From Auanema rhodensis (lineage: Eukaryota; Nematoda; Chromadorea; Rhabditida; Rhabditidae), in contig OZ059900.1 of assembly GCA_964057225.1 (NCBI GenBank), positions 13,903,638 through 13,967,637 of the forward strand: a DNA stretch of 64,000 bases, in the 5' to 3' direction. How positions within the stretch are numbered: the first letter of the stretch is position 1; each line of letters opens with the position of its first letter. Position numbers and translations under genes: made by a program. The notes under the pieces were generated by a model. That model was not told where the DNA came from. It saw only the letters and a program-made list of their open reading frames with translations, and ran no database searches. This document shows positions 27,301 to 43,125 of this stretch, piece by piece.

Positions 27301-28456
27301 AGAGCAAATAAAAAATATATATATTCACATATAGTAGAATAATTTTAAAAAATAAGCTAAAATCATTTCTGAAAAATAGTAGAAGTTGTTTTCAAAAGTT
27401 CAAAATTAAAACTCTAAATTATACTGAAATAATAAAAAGTTAACAAGTCTAGCATCTTTAAAGTATTTCGCTGTGTTTTCAATATTAACAAGTGATGAAT
27501 AAAGTTGATTACATCGAACAAAAACTTTAGTTTTATAGGAAGTTTTGTTAAAAATTCCAAAAATTACGAAAAACTCAGTGTCTACCAATTATTAGAATTT
27601 AGTATAAAATATTATATTATTATTGGTTTCTATAGTTTAACATACATATGTATATTCGTTTGAAAAAAGGAAAAAAAACGCCCCTTCAATAGAATAAAAA
27701 TATTCTTCGTATTAGTTAATATAATAAATTAATTATAAGAAAAATATAACTTTCAAAGACGAAAGAATATGAAAAGACACAATTCTTATTCAATATTTCG
27801 AAATTGTCTGACTAACGACCTCCAAATAATCGCTTGTTCGGATACAACAAACATGACAAAACCTACTAGCAGCCTCGGAGAGGCTATTGGCATTGATTGC
27901 ATAAAGGAGTAAAGGTCATAGACCTAAAAGAATAAAAAAAAGGGTTATTATGAGGATTTGTGATTGTTTATGTACACAAATATGGAGCATAAAGCACAAT
28001 AGCCCCAATATATGAAATAATAAAAGATTACAATCAATAAAATTTATAAAGAAAAATGATATTTTCAATTTTATAACAAATCAATAAATTATACACTTTT
28101 TCTATTTTTATAAATAACTATTAATAGAGAACAATTCACATTTAAAATAAAAGTATTTGAACTAGACTAACGCCTATTTTATGGCGCACGCATTGCTCTT
28201 CTTTTCTTAGTAAACGCGCTCTAACGACATTTAGTTGCGACAAATGGTTATTTTCAAGAAGACTGCAAACCGCGTCATTCATATAAAATAGTTGAGCGTT
28301 TGGTTTTCTTTAAGATTTTTAAAGCAATTCAGTTATTGTGTGCCTATTTTGTCTATGTAACTTGTTTCCACTAATCTTTAAAAACAACTGATTTTCATAC
28401 CTGATATTTCACTTCTCTCTCATTTTATTTTTATTATATAGTATACTAAACCTACA
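24318..28456. other. Intergenic region between MYRF and nucleobindin genes
   Basis: About 4.1 kb between two divergently transcribed genes. It contains a purine-rich plus-strand stretch (about 24700-25270), isolated short open frames and several islands of higher GC (26040-26130, 26880-27130, 27790-27925). No gene could be assembled with confidence. Confidence 0.45.
27786..27923 (-). other. Possible 3'-terminal coding exon, hydrophobic
   Basis: A TTCTTTTAG acceptor (just above 27923) is followed by 45 open codons and TAA. The peptide begins VYDLYSFMQSMPIASPRLLV and continues with a hydrophobic stretch (GFVMFVVSEQAIIW), then SLVRQFRNIE. Local GC is higher than the surroundings. No upstream exon was found and no family is recognised, so it may be chance. 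Confidence 0.2.
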
Positions 28457-30259
28457 ATGAAGAGTGTTTTACTATTCTTCGTACTGATAATAGGGACAAT
28501 TGCACCTCCTCCTCAAAGGGCCATTCAACCTGAGGTTATTACATATTTTTTATTCATTATTCATCATTTCAATATTGTATTAATTCTTTTTGTGCAGACT
28601 TCAACTGAACAACCTGTTGTACATGAAACTTCTCAAAATCCCCAAACTGATAATGATCAGAATTCAAATCAGGAGGCTGGAAAGAGAAATGTATGTTCTA
28701 GAATTGAATTGTTTATAAAAATTTTTGCTCATATGTGTATTTCAGCCTTATGAATTAACATACAACAAGTACCTAGAGAAAGTTGTTGAAATTTTGGAAA
28801 GTGATGAAAATTTCAGGGCCCGTCTGAAAGATATGCCCGAAGCTGATATTAAGGTTCTTGAAACCTAGTAACGTTTAATAATTTTTTTTTGTTAGGAAGG
28901 AAAGATAGCTGAACATTTTGATGAATTATCTCACGAAGTTTTTGATAAGTTACATAAAGTAAAATTAGAAGAAATCGAAAATTTGAGACAACAAATTGAA
29001 AAGCAAATTGAGGTATGTTTGGACTTTACTTTTTCAAAGAAAGTTTTCTATTCAATGTATATTAACAATATTAAAGGCTGACAAAGGCGCTCATAACGTA
29101 AAAATTCCTGAGCATCTTGATTTGAAGCAATGGGAGAAATTTGGTAAAGAAGATTTGCGTATGTTAATTAAAAAGGTTTTGTTCTCTATATTAAGTTGAA
29201 AAAAATAATTTTCGATTTAGACTGTTGCTGATATTGAAGAAATTGATAAGCAGCGCCGCGAAGAATTCAAGGAATATGAGATGAAGAAGAGAGCAGAACG
29301 GGATCATAAATTTGCCCAAATGGACGAAAAGGTTTCTTGTTCAAAGTAATGCTGTTAAATGTTTTTATAGGAAAGACTTGCTGCTTTAAAAGAAGAAGAA
29401 GAATTGAAGCAAAAGCATAATACACACGAAAAGTTGAAGCACCCAGCTAGTCGCGATCAGTTAGAAGAAGTTTGGGAAGAAAGAGATCAGGTATCAAGAG
29501 AATAATACTAATTTCTTTCAAAAATTATAATAGATGAATAAAGATTCTTTCGATCCAAGAACTTTCTTCGGACTTCACGATCTAAATGGAGATGGTTAAT
29601 CATCTGATACAAATAATATTCAGTTTTTTGTTTTAGGCTTTTGGAATTCTGAAGAACTTGAAGCATTGTTCAATCTTGAACTTGAGAAGATGTACAATGA
29701 CACTAATCCTGATTTTGATGCTCGGGAAAAGTAATTGCAGTAATCAACCACGTTTCACTAATTCTTTTAGATTCGAAGAAATGTATCGCATGCGTGAGCA
29801 TGTTGTAAAACAGATGGATAAAGATGGGGATCGTCTTATATCTTTACAAGAGTTTTTGCAGGTGATATTAAGTTTTATAAATTATATATCAAATGAAAAA
29901 AAAAGAGATATAAATTATTAAGTTAACTAAAGTTTGATTTCTTATCTATTTGCTTAGGATACTGAAGCACAAACAGCTGGACAAGATCCTGGATGGAAAG
30001 ATTTGGGTCAAGAACAAGTATACTCAGATAAAGAATTGCAAGACTACGAACAACAATTCGCAAAAGAAATGGGTAATAAATACAATTAAAGTCATAGTTC
30101 AGATATAATTTAGGTTGGGGAGAACATGCATATGATACAACAACAGCTCATCCTAATCCTGCTCATCCAGTAAGCTTTTATCTCAACAGAAGTGATAAGT
30201 CACTATTAATATTTCAGAATCTTGGCAATGAAGTGAATGTACACCCAGCTCAACCTGCT

Positions 30260-30291
<32 letters not shown>

Positions 30292-30313
30292 TCAGCAACA
30301 GCAACAGCAACAT

Positions 30314-30354
<41 letters not shown>

Positions 30355-30376
30355 TCAGCAACAGCAACAGCAACAG

Positions 30377-30435
<59 letters not shown>

Positions 30436-30533
30436 GGTAAAATGCTTAATAGAATATCAATTTATTTTCAAATTTTAAGCCACAAGTCTTGCCTCAAGAA
30501 AAAGTAACCAAAGACCCATCTTATGGCATTTAA
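28457..30533 (+). CDS. Nucleobindin (NUCB/CALNUC) with polyglutamine tail
   Basis: Thirteen exons or so, beginning 28457-28534 and ending 30218-30436 and 30480-30533. The signal peptide is MKSVLLFFVLIIGTIA. The nucleobindin pattern follows: YNKYLEKVVEILESDENFR, HFDELSHEVFDKLHKVKLEE, HLDLKQWEKFGKEDLRMLI, a charged helical region (DKQRREEFKEYEMKKRAERD), the EF-hand HDLNGDGFWNSEELEALFN and a second EF-hand MDKDGDRLISLQEFL. Both calcium loops keep their acidic ligands. Nucleobindins are calcium- and DNA-binding proteins of the Golgi lumen that can be secreted. The usual C-terminal leucine zipper is replaced by Gln with scattered His (30254-30436), then QVLPQEKVTKDPSYGI. AATAAA at 30545-30550 is a likely poly(A) signal just after the stop. 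Strong family match. Confidence 0.95.
30254..30436 (+). repeat. In-frame CAG/CAA repeat encoding polyglutamine
   Basis: About 60 codons inside the penultimate nucleobindin exon. The first two thirds alternate CAG and CAA, with single CAT (His) codons every 6-13 residues; the last part is nearly pure CAA. The interrupted, mixed-codon structure should limit slippage in the first part and favour it in the pure CAA part. The minus strand reads as an open poly-Leu frame, which is only the shadow of this repeat. Confidence 0.95.
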
Positions 30534-33132
30534 GTAAACTTTCAAATAAAAGAAATGTATAATGCCACGTGATAGAAGAGTAATTGTGATGAAGAAGCAT
30601 AATTTATTTCATGAACATTGTTCCATATATTAAATATCAGTTTGTTCTTGTTATTTTTAGTATTATATAACATTAAACCAAATGGTATATTGTTTTCCAT
30701 TCAATTTAAATTTCAATAAAACAGTATTTCTTTGAATCACATTTGAAGAGATTTGCTACAATTTTCAAGAATCTTTTTTCACCACATCAGCTGATATAAA
30801 ATATGAATTCAAAGGTAATTTGGTTGAAAAAACATTTTGAGCAATTCAAAAGTATAAACCATTCCAAATAGATAATATTCCAATTCGTGTTATGTTAGCT
30901 TTGCTATGCCATTAAATTTCGTTGTCAAAAAAAATATAGCGCTTTAAACTGAGTATTTCTCTGTTAGATATTTATTAAAAACTAAATTTTAAAAAATTTT
31001 GAATTGATATATTAGTGATGTTAAAGAAATCAGTGATGTCTTATGGTATTTAAATCATATCTGGCTAATAAATAGTTATGTTGGTGACAGGCGACTGTTA
31101 CTCGTTCTATGCAAATAAATTTTAATCTTTAATAAGAACCATACCTACTTCATATTTTACTTAACTAATTTATCTTCAAACAAAATACATTGAAAATTAT
31201 CAGAACTTTTAGTCCCAAGTCCATAATTCAATTCCAAAAATCTTAATAAATCTTAAATTCTGGTCAGAATTAGGTAGTATGTGACTCAATAATGTTCACA
31301 ATTCTCTAATTTGCTTTTTGAATTTAAAAAAATATTCTTATACTTTTTTTTACTTCTTTTTAGTTACTTTTAGTTAAAAGTGCAAGTTTCCAAAAAGAAA
31401 ATCAAGTCCTTTCTTCATTTATTCTTTGTTTAACGCGAGTTAAAGAATATTTTGAAATGTTTTTCTAGTATAATGCTTTTATTTTAAAAAATATGCTATA
31501 TATAGTGATAAAATAGTGAAATGAAAAACAAAAAGATTATCCTTGTCATTATATAACAGATGACCTTTTCTTAGTTTTTTTCTATTCAACCTAATATTCA
31601 AATTTGGTTTTGAAACAAAACGAAAATTAATTTTTTTGTTTAAACATTCTTCCAATGTTCTAGCCTGTTCGAGCAGACAAAAACTTTATTTTATACATAC
31701 TTGCACAATTGTGATGATACTGTTAATGCCTGTTTGTGGAATTCTTAAGTTGTTCCTTTCTGTTCATACTTGCTATGTTGAATGATCCGTTTTTCTCTTT
31801 TTGTAATCAAATTGAAAGTATTGAACTATTCGGTCTTCAGTTTCATCTAACTCAGACACATATATGCAAAACAGAAAAGTTTTGTTATGATAACATGCTG
31901 CATATACAAGTTCAACTAAAGAATCAAGTGTGATGGATTAAGTAAGGTAAAGATGCTCAACGAAAGGTGGTCTGGGACATTGAAAATACTCCGTTTCAGC
32001 TGATGTATATTTGTATGTGAGTGTACGCTGATTTGTGTGCATGTGCTAGAATGTGTATGTGACTTTTGTGTGTCTATCTCAAATTCTCCTCTTATTGCAA
32101 ACACCTTGCTCACTTTTTTTTCTCTTCTCGTATCTTTTTTATCGTTTTTTTTTTATTTTTTCATCTTTGTTTGTATGACGTACTGTTTCTATAAGAGCAA
32201 GACAAGCGATGAGAAGAAAAGAAAAATAAACAATCCTCCAACGAAAGATAGCAAATGCAATGAGAGCATAGAGAAGTTGAAATAGACAACGATGCTTCAA
32301 GCTTTCAGCTTAGCATTTCCGGTATTCCAGGCAAGAAAACCGGAAGACATGCCGTACGTTAACACCGCTGTGTTCTTTACCACGTGAGCCAGTTTGGTTC
32401 ACCATCTGCCGTCATATGTAGTTATCTAAAAGAATCTTAGATGTGTCAGAACTTTTCTGTCAGCTTCCATGCTTTTTCCGTTTTAATAAGATCTCATATT
32501 GCTACTTTGAAAAACTTAAAAAGTAACCTTCATCCTGAATGTTCACTTGATTTCTCTATTAGATTTTCATTGTAGATTTAATTAATTATTTATATAATTA
32601 GTTGTTGTTGATAATATTTATTAGTCTTTCATAACCAAAGCTATTTGCTCATTTTTTATAAGTAATAGAATTTTGGTAATGCTTTTTCTCAAAGTAATTA
32701 AATATCTCTTCTTTCAACTTTTGAATAAATTAAGTTGTACGAGCTACTGAACTTGAATTGCTTTGATAATTAACTCATTGTTTCAAAGAAATATAATTCC
32801 TCTTTTTGGTCTTAGCATGCGTTCAGTCGGCTAAAGAAATTAAGCTATTGATGTTTCTAATTAGCCTTATAAATAGCAAACTATTGTTTTACTCAATTTC
32901 TCTGGACAATAGCATTTGGGATCCGAATTCTTCACAAACTCAACTTTTTTTGCTTGATTTCCTATTTCTTTTCCTTATTATTCATTTCTCTACACAATGT
33001 AAATATATATATTGTATGGAACCAGCTGTCTCTTACCTAGATAATGTGTATGTGTAACTGCTTGCAACTTTTTTCTCAACTTTATTATTTCTTGCTAAAC
33101 CTTCTTTTCTATGAATTCAGTTTTTTTCCAAT
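30534..33132. other. Intergenic region downstream of nucleobindin
   Basis: AT-rich, about 2.6 kb. Includes the nucleobindin 3' UTR and a second possible poly(A) signal (AATAAA near 30714-30720). A GC-richer island at about 32290-32420 has no long open frame. Nothing else supported. Confidence 0.45.
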
Positions 33133-33775
33133 ATGGACGACCAGGCTGACGCCCATAATGTCTTACTCATTAGTATGATCATCTTCTTAGTTTTGCTGTC
33201 AATTGTTATCTGGGTTTCATTTTGCGCCGCTGTTAAAAAGATGGCTCATTTAGTCATTGAAATGAAAGAACAACGAAGAAGACAGGTTTTTTTTCAATAA
33301 AATAAAAACAGTTAAAATATCCTCATTTAGTTAAAATTCACAGAATTTTAGTTTTTGAATATTTTTCGTTGAACAGTTTCAAAATTGTATTTATAGGCCA
33401 TCATCTCGGCAGCCATTTCTCGTGCCGCCAATGAGCCTGCTGCTCGTTTAAATATGATTATGCAAGGCCAACAAGTAGGTTTACCTTTGATTTTCAAGTT
33501 TTGAATCAGAGAAAGCATTTCTCACCAATATATTGGTAAAGTTTCATTATCTTGATAGAATCCTCAAAATAGTTTTGAGAAATATGAATATTTTATATGA
33601 TAATATTCAAATTAGAGATGTTTACTGCCATTTGTAATGTATCGTTTAGGCTGCGATTGAAGAAGCTCTTCGTACACAACAAGGTGATTTACCAACCTAT
33701 GAAGAAGCCATATCAATGACAACATACTCTAGTCCACCCAATATAGGGAGACCCTTATCAGCACCTATGAGGTAA
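33133..33775 (+). CDS. Small single-pass membrane protein with PY motif
   Basis: Three exons in phase (33133-33285, 33397-33474, 33650-33775) encode 118 residues. The N-terminus MDDQADAHNV is followed by one hydrophobic helix (LLISMIIFLVLLSIVIWVSF), then CAAVKKMAHLVIEMKEQRRR, an Ala-rich segment (ISAAISRAANEPAARLNMI) and LPTYEEAIS. PTYEE is a PY-type (L/PPxY-like) motif of the kind that recruits WW-domain ubiquitin ligases of the Nedd4 family in small adaptor membrane proteins; that role is inferred. The ATG lies 12 nt after an ATTCAG acceptor, consistent with trans-splicing. An alternative splice at the final ATGAG|GTAATA could extend the C-terminus. It ends about 1.15 kb upstream of the SLK-type kinase, same strand. 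No exact family recognised. Confidence 0.65.
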
Positions 33776-34926
33776 TATGCGAAGATTATTGAGGTTCTCT
33801 AGAAATAAATTAATTACAGAGAAAATTACATTTAATTATTAACGGAATTAGAGTTTATATGAAATTTTTTGAAGCTGAATTGTTTTCATAATCCATACCT
33901 TCCTCTTCATAATTCCAGCATGAAAACATGAATTAGGAAACGTGAAACAATCTGTTTATAGACCTTAAAGTTTATTATGTTCTTTCTCTTTGAATCAACG
34001 ATCTCTTGAGTTTGTATAGTGGTTTCAAACAATTTATTTATGTATGAAAGTTTATGTTTTAATTGAAATGATAATATGAATTTTATCTGTTATCTCAGAC
34101 TGTTTAATAAACTTAATTGTGAATAGAAATTGTAAAAATAATCATGATGGCTTATGCTTTTCCTTTTGTTTGTTTAACGACTGTTAATAAATTTCGATTT
34201 TACCATACTTCAACGTAACTATATTTTACATTAGTTGAATTCAGTATTATCTGTTAATGAATCGAAAAGAAGTTTAGTTTTAGCAAACAGATTCGTGAAC
34301 ATCAACAGATACTTCTGCGGATTATACATATGAACATCATTAGTTTTCGTCACACATAGTTTGACTGTATTATTTGTCGTATAATGTAATCCATTCATGT
34401 AATCCATTCATATACGTTTTATAGTATTTTGATGACGATATGAGATCATCTTCTATACAATAGCAGTTTTATATTGATATTGCTGTTTTTGAGTTATTTC
34501 TTATGGCCATTGACGTCAAAATTTTCAAAAAACATTTTCACATTGTTATATTTTTGTCATTTATCTCAATTTAATTGAAATTTATACTTTCATTGACTTT
34601 TATGTTTGAACCGCGTTCATTCAGTAGAAAAAAATCCAACGATATGGTTTTGTAAACAACGGGAATACATTTGAAGAGTAATACACAGAGTACCACGCTA
34701 TACTGCGAATTTTGCACTGTGTTTACAGAATTTGAACAAAATTTCTTGCTGATAACTCTCGACTTACATTGAACAGTTTTTCCTCTGTGACTCATCAACT
34801 ATAATATTTATTGTCATTTTAAGTTCTTAATGATTTTTCTTCTTTAAAGCTTTATCGATTATATTCAAAACTTGTCTTTTTTCAGAACATTTATAAATAT
34901 ATTGTATAGTTTGAGAAAAGGGTAAA
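33776..34926. other. Intergenic region upstream of the SLK-type kinase
   Basis: AT-rich, no supported coding sequence. A CTTTTTTCAG acceptor about 40 nt before the kinase ATG is a candidate spliced-leader site. Confidence 0.45.
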
Positions 34927-38961
<4,035 letters not shown>

Positions 38962-39988
38962 ATTACAGATGCTCAAAAATTTCATATCATATTTGAATTC
39001 CAGTTGTATTCTAACGTGTAATTAGTGAGAAAACTAGTATTCCGCCTTACTTTTCTGCTTGAATTTCTTATCCCAATACTATTTTGAGCATGAAATATAA
39101 CTCGTTGCGGGTCATTCATTCTCTTTTTACTATGCGAAGATATGTGTATTATTGAAAATATTTTAAGATTCATTGTTTTCTACTTTGTTCTTGTCCTCAA
39201 TATATTTATTCAGATATGTGTTTATTAATAATGTGCAGTACATATATAAGAAGGTATATGTGCTTGTTTTCAAAAAGTTTATTGTAATATTTTTGATTAT
39301 TTATTCAAATTTTTGAATCATATCCATCTTTTTTAGTATTGCCTTTTTCTATTGTGATGAACCTAACAGATTTCTTAAGAAAACAAATCTAACTTTATTC
39401 GATGATTTAACCATTCTTCAGACGTTATGTCTGCGTGATTTTTAATATAAATTCATTTGTGCTCAAGAATTACGTACAATCAAATATTGCAAATGTCTTC
39501 ATTATCCCCTTGTTCCTCAAAAATTGATTGTTTTTATTAAGTATAATTCTTTGAATTTATTTCTGTAATAGACTAAAGGATACTTGTTATGCTGATGTTT
39601 TGTGTAGAGTACTCTGTTTTTTCTGAAATATTTATTTTATCTTCTGTTGTCTTTGTGCAGTTATTGATTTTTTTCCCAGATTGATTTCTAAATGGTAATT
39701 CAGCAACGGAACTGAAATCATACTTGGAGATTTAGAACGGAAATTGGTCTTATCGTTTTTTTTTGTTTAGGAAAATAAAAGTTGATCTTATTGCACGAAA
39801 ATATCTTATTTTTTCTTCACGTGCTACCCCAAACAAGCTACAGCATTTATTCAGAAAATGTAAGCCATACTACTTTAATTTGAAAAGTTATTTAATAATG
39901 AAACATACATTTTAATATTACAAAAATATCAAAAATCATTTTAAATCATTATATTCCTATAATATGATAGAAATAAAAAAATTCTCGA
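38962..39988. other. Region between the SLK-type kinase and the tandem array
   Basis: 3' UTR and spacer of the kinase gene, AT-rich; a possible poly(A) signal (AATAAA) lies near 39773. No supported gene. Array similarity begins at about 39989. Confidence 0.45.
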
Positions 39989-40294
39989 CCAAACTCTTTG
40001 TCGTGTGTTATTTTGTTTATAAATGCTGTATTACTAAACGATAAAAGAAATAGTAATCACCAGCATTTATTTATATTTAAATAGATAACGCATAAGATTA
40101 GATCAACTTGACCTTTACCTCCAACTATAACTAGAACTTTGGCTTCTTGTTTGTGAAAATGTTTCTAGAGCCTTTTTTGGAGAAAGCAATATAGCGAAGC
40201 TAGCTATAGTTGCTTTTTCATGCGTTTCATTAAAAATTTAAGTTAACTTGTCTGTGATTATTCATTTTAGAAGATTGAACTCGACTACAACGCT

Positions 40295-40723
40295 ATGACA
40301 AACAATTCTTCTAGACACTATACCTTATGGTCAGCTTATATTCAGATTGTAATACTAGATGTAAGATTTTTAAATATTCACTTTTCTCAAGCTCAATCTA
40401 ACAAAGGTTTACTTGCAGAACGGTCGAATTCAGACATATAGAATTAAACGGAGTGAGCCGATGTCGAAGATTTTCAATCACTATTTGGAAAGACGTTGCA
40501 CCGCTAACTTTGAAATGACGTTAGATTATCACTTCAATGTGTTAGTTGGATTATATTTATTTAGCTTCTGGTACGATGGGCATAGGCTCAACGGAATTGA
40601 GACACCATACAGCTTAGTATTGCACAGCGGAGACACGATTGAGGTAATTTTCAGGAACCTGCAAGTTGTGGTATGAAAAAAAACTTTCAGGTTCGAAGAA
40701 CTGAAACATCTGATTTCTATTAG
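40295..40723 (+). CDS. SUMO-like protein without Gly-Gly tail, copy 1
   Basis: Four exons in phase (40295-40360, 40419-40519, 40565-40643, 40691-40723), 92 residues. The fold resembles SUMO: YIQIVILDNGRIQTYRI for the first hairpin, PMSKIFNHYLERR for the helix, then FWYDGHRLNGIETPYSL and HSGDTIEV, which line up with SUMO's FLF-(D/E)GQRI-x-x-x-x-TP and DxIEV. The protein then ends RRTETSDFY with no Gly-Gly, so it cannot be matured or conjugated like SUMO; reading through the last intron also gives no Gly-Gly (ending NLQVVV). No SUMO N-terminal acceptor-lysine consensus was seen. A CATTTTAG acceptor 25 nt before the ATG fits trans-splicing. SUMO assignment is by aligned motifs, not search; a SUMO-like-domain protein (Rad60 type) is the alternative. 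Confidence 0.75.
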
Positions 40724-41301
40724 ACTGTTAATATATTCGACGTATTTAACCACTTCTTGTTGTTTCAAGGTTCCAAGATTTCTTAAACTGTTATTCTCGT
40801 TAAGATATTTCAAAAATTTACTTAGTTGAACAAATTGTTTTGATAACTCAACATGATTTCATCTCAATTTGGACAAATGTTAAGATATCGTTTATTAATT
40901 ACCTGTGTGAGTTTACTTGAAACTATTTTGAAATCAACAATATGTTGTTTGATAAAACCATATCTATATATCTATATATATATCGACTATTGTTTTAATG
41001 TTTTCACTCGCATCTTAAAAAACTCGCAATCATGAACATTCTTTCAAAATTTGTCTGTCAAACCATTGTTGAAACGTTTCTATATATTTTTTGAATCTCA
41101 ACAAGTAAGCCTCAAAGGCAAATCACCAAAATCCTTGTTTAACGACTTCAACAATTGATTCTTATGCCATTTTTTTTAATTAAAGAGTTTTATAAGATAT
41201 TATTATAACTATTATTATTAATATTCATTTATAATTATCTTTTTCAAACTGCATACTCGCACAATAAAATTATTAAAGTTTGGTGTTCACATCTCTTTGA
41301 A

Positions 41302-41698
41302 CTAGATGTTCCAAGGTGAGGACATAGAAATAAGCAAATTCTCGGATTGACCAAGCTGACTCATGTTTTCTTCATAGTTACTAGAATTCAAATATGTTTC
41401 AGCTGCATATACTAAACAGAAAAAAATAACATAATTGAAAGAATTTCTCCAAATCCTACAGACTTTTTGTATTTTCAATAAACTTTTTCACAATAAATAT
41501 TGTTCAAAAAAGTTGTCAAAGTTTTCATTATCACAACTGTGAGATTTTGATTGTGTTCCTTGCTTAGTCATGCAGGTTCGGCACTTTTTATGAATTTCTT
41601 GACTTTTTGAAATCTCAGATCTGCGCTCTCACACAGCTCTGTCATAGTTTTCATAGTTTTTACTGACAACGATTTGAATAGGTAGCGTGTCTCATCAT
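41302..41698 (-). CDS. Unknown CxxC reading frame of array unit 1 (class A, intact)
   Basis: Three exons in phase on the minus strand (41664-41698, 41492-41620, 41302-41455), separated by introns of 43 bp (GTAAAA...GCGCAG) and 36 bp (GTGAAA...CTGTAG), give 105 residues from MMRHATYSNR. The frame stays open upstream for about 36 codons (KWLRITIIFGETVSRTFER), so the true start may lie further up. Visible parts: EIHKKCRTCMTKQ with a CxxC, a Cys at HSCDNENFD, a short hydrophobic run (NYVIFFCLVYAAETY) and a Ser/Asn/Glu-rich end. No family recognised. It lies tail-to-tail with the SUMO-like gene of its unit and head-to-head with that of the next. Conservation of splice phase supports coding, but expression is unproven. 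Confidence 0.42.
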
Positions 41699-42118
41699 GT
41701 TCAGTTTCCATACTCTCTCGAAGGTTCTGCTAACTGTTTCTCCAAAAATGATTGTAATCCTCAACCACTTGCTAATTTGAAGCTCCTCTTGTAATTTTAA
41801 ATAAATTTATAACAAAACTCTTTGTCGTGTGTTATTTTGTTTATAAATGCTGTATTACTAAACGATAAAAGAAATAGTAATCACCAGCATTTATTTATAT
41901 TTAAATAGATAACGCATAAGATTAGATCAACTTGACCTTTACCTCCAACTATAACTAGAACTTTGGCTTCTTGTTTGTGAAAATGTTTCTAGAGCCTTTT
42001 TTGGAGAAAGCAATATAGCGAAGCTAGCTATAGTTGCTTTTTCATGCGTTTCATTAAAAATTTAAGTTAACTTGTCTGTGATTATTCATTTTAGAAGATT
42101 GAACTCGACTACAACGCT

Positions 42119-42547
42119 ATGACCAACAATTCTTCTAGACACTATACCTTATGGTCAGCTTATATTCAGATTGTAATACTAGATGTAAGATTTTTAAATA
42201 TTCACTTTTCTCAAGCTCAATCTAACAAAGGTTTACTTGCAGAACGGTCGAATTCAGACATATAGAATTAAACGGAGTGAGCCGATGTCGAAGATTTTCA
42301 ATCACTATTTGGAAAGACGTTGCACCGCTAACTTTGAAATGACGTTAGATTATCACTTCAATGTGTTAGTTGGATTATATTTATTTAGCTTCTGGTACGA
42401 TGGGCATAGGCTCAACGGAATTGAGACACCATACAGCTTAGTATTGCACAGCGGAGACACGATTGAGGTAATTTTCAGGAACCTGCAAGTTGTGGTATGA
42501 AAAAAAACTTTCAGGTTCGAAGAACTGAAACATCTGATTTCTATTAG
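42119..42547 (+). CDS. SUMO-like protein without Gly-Gly tail, copy 2
   Basis: Same four-exon structure as copy 1 shifted by 1824 bp (42119-42184, 42243-42343, 42389-42467, 42515-42547). The encoded 92-residue protein is identical; the second codon is ACC instead of ACA (both Thr), the class-B marker. Coding differences among copies are therefore only synonymous. Confidence 0.75.
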
Positions 42548-43125
42548 ACTGTTAATATATTCGACGTATTTAACCACTTCTTGTTGTTTCAAGGTTCCAA
42601 GATTTCTTAAACTGTTATTCTCGTTAAGATATTTCAAAAATTTACTTAGTTGAACAAATTGTTTTGATAACTCAACATGATTTCATCTCAATTTGGACAA
42701 ATGTTAAGATATCGTTTATTAATTACCTGTGTGAGTTTACTTGAAACTATTTTGAAATCAACAATATGTTGTTTGATAAAACCATATCTATATATCTATA
42801 TATATATCGACTATTGTTTTAATGTTTTCACTCGCATCTTAAAAAACTCGCAATCATGAACATTCTTTCAAAATTTGTCTGTCAAACCATTGTTGAAACG
42901 TTTCTATATATTTTTTGAATCTCAACAAGTAAGCCTCAAAGGCAAATCACCAAAATCCTTGTTTAACGACTTCAACAATTGATTCTTATGCCATTTTTTT
43001 TAATTAAAGAGTTTTATAAGATATTATTATAACTATTATTATTAATATTCATTTATAATTATCTTTTTCAAACTGCATACTCGCACAATAAAATTATTAA
43101 AGTTTGGTGTTCACATCTCTTTGAA

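Noticed and set aside
30206..30433. Minus-strand poly-Leu ORF
   Set aside because: Only the reverse strand of the nucleobindin CAG/CAA repeat.
40529..40813. Minus-strand 94-codon ORF in each unit opposite the SUMO-like exons
   Set aside because: Shadow of the SUMO-like coding exons and their introns.
40853..41035. Plus-strand 60-codon ORF starting MISSQFGQML, repeated in every unit
   Set aside because: It includes a TA microsatellite (YIYIYI) and has no neighbouring exon; repetition only reflects the array.
41568..41711. Minus-strand 47-codon frame beginning METEHDETRYLF in each array unit
   Set aside because: It overlaps the spliced CxxC frame in another phase; the spliced reading is longer and has good intron borders, so this is probably its shadow.
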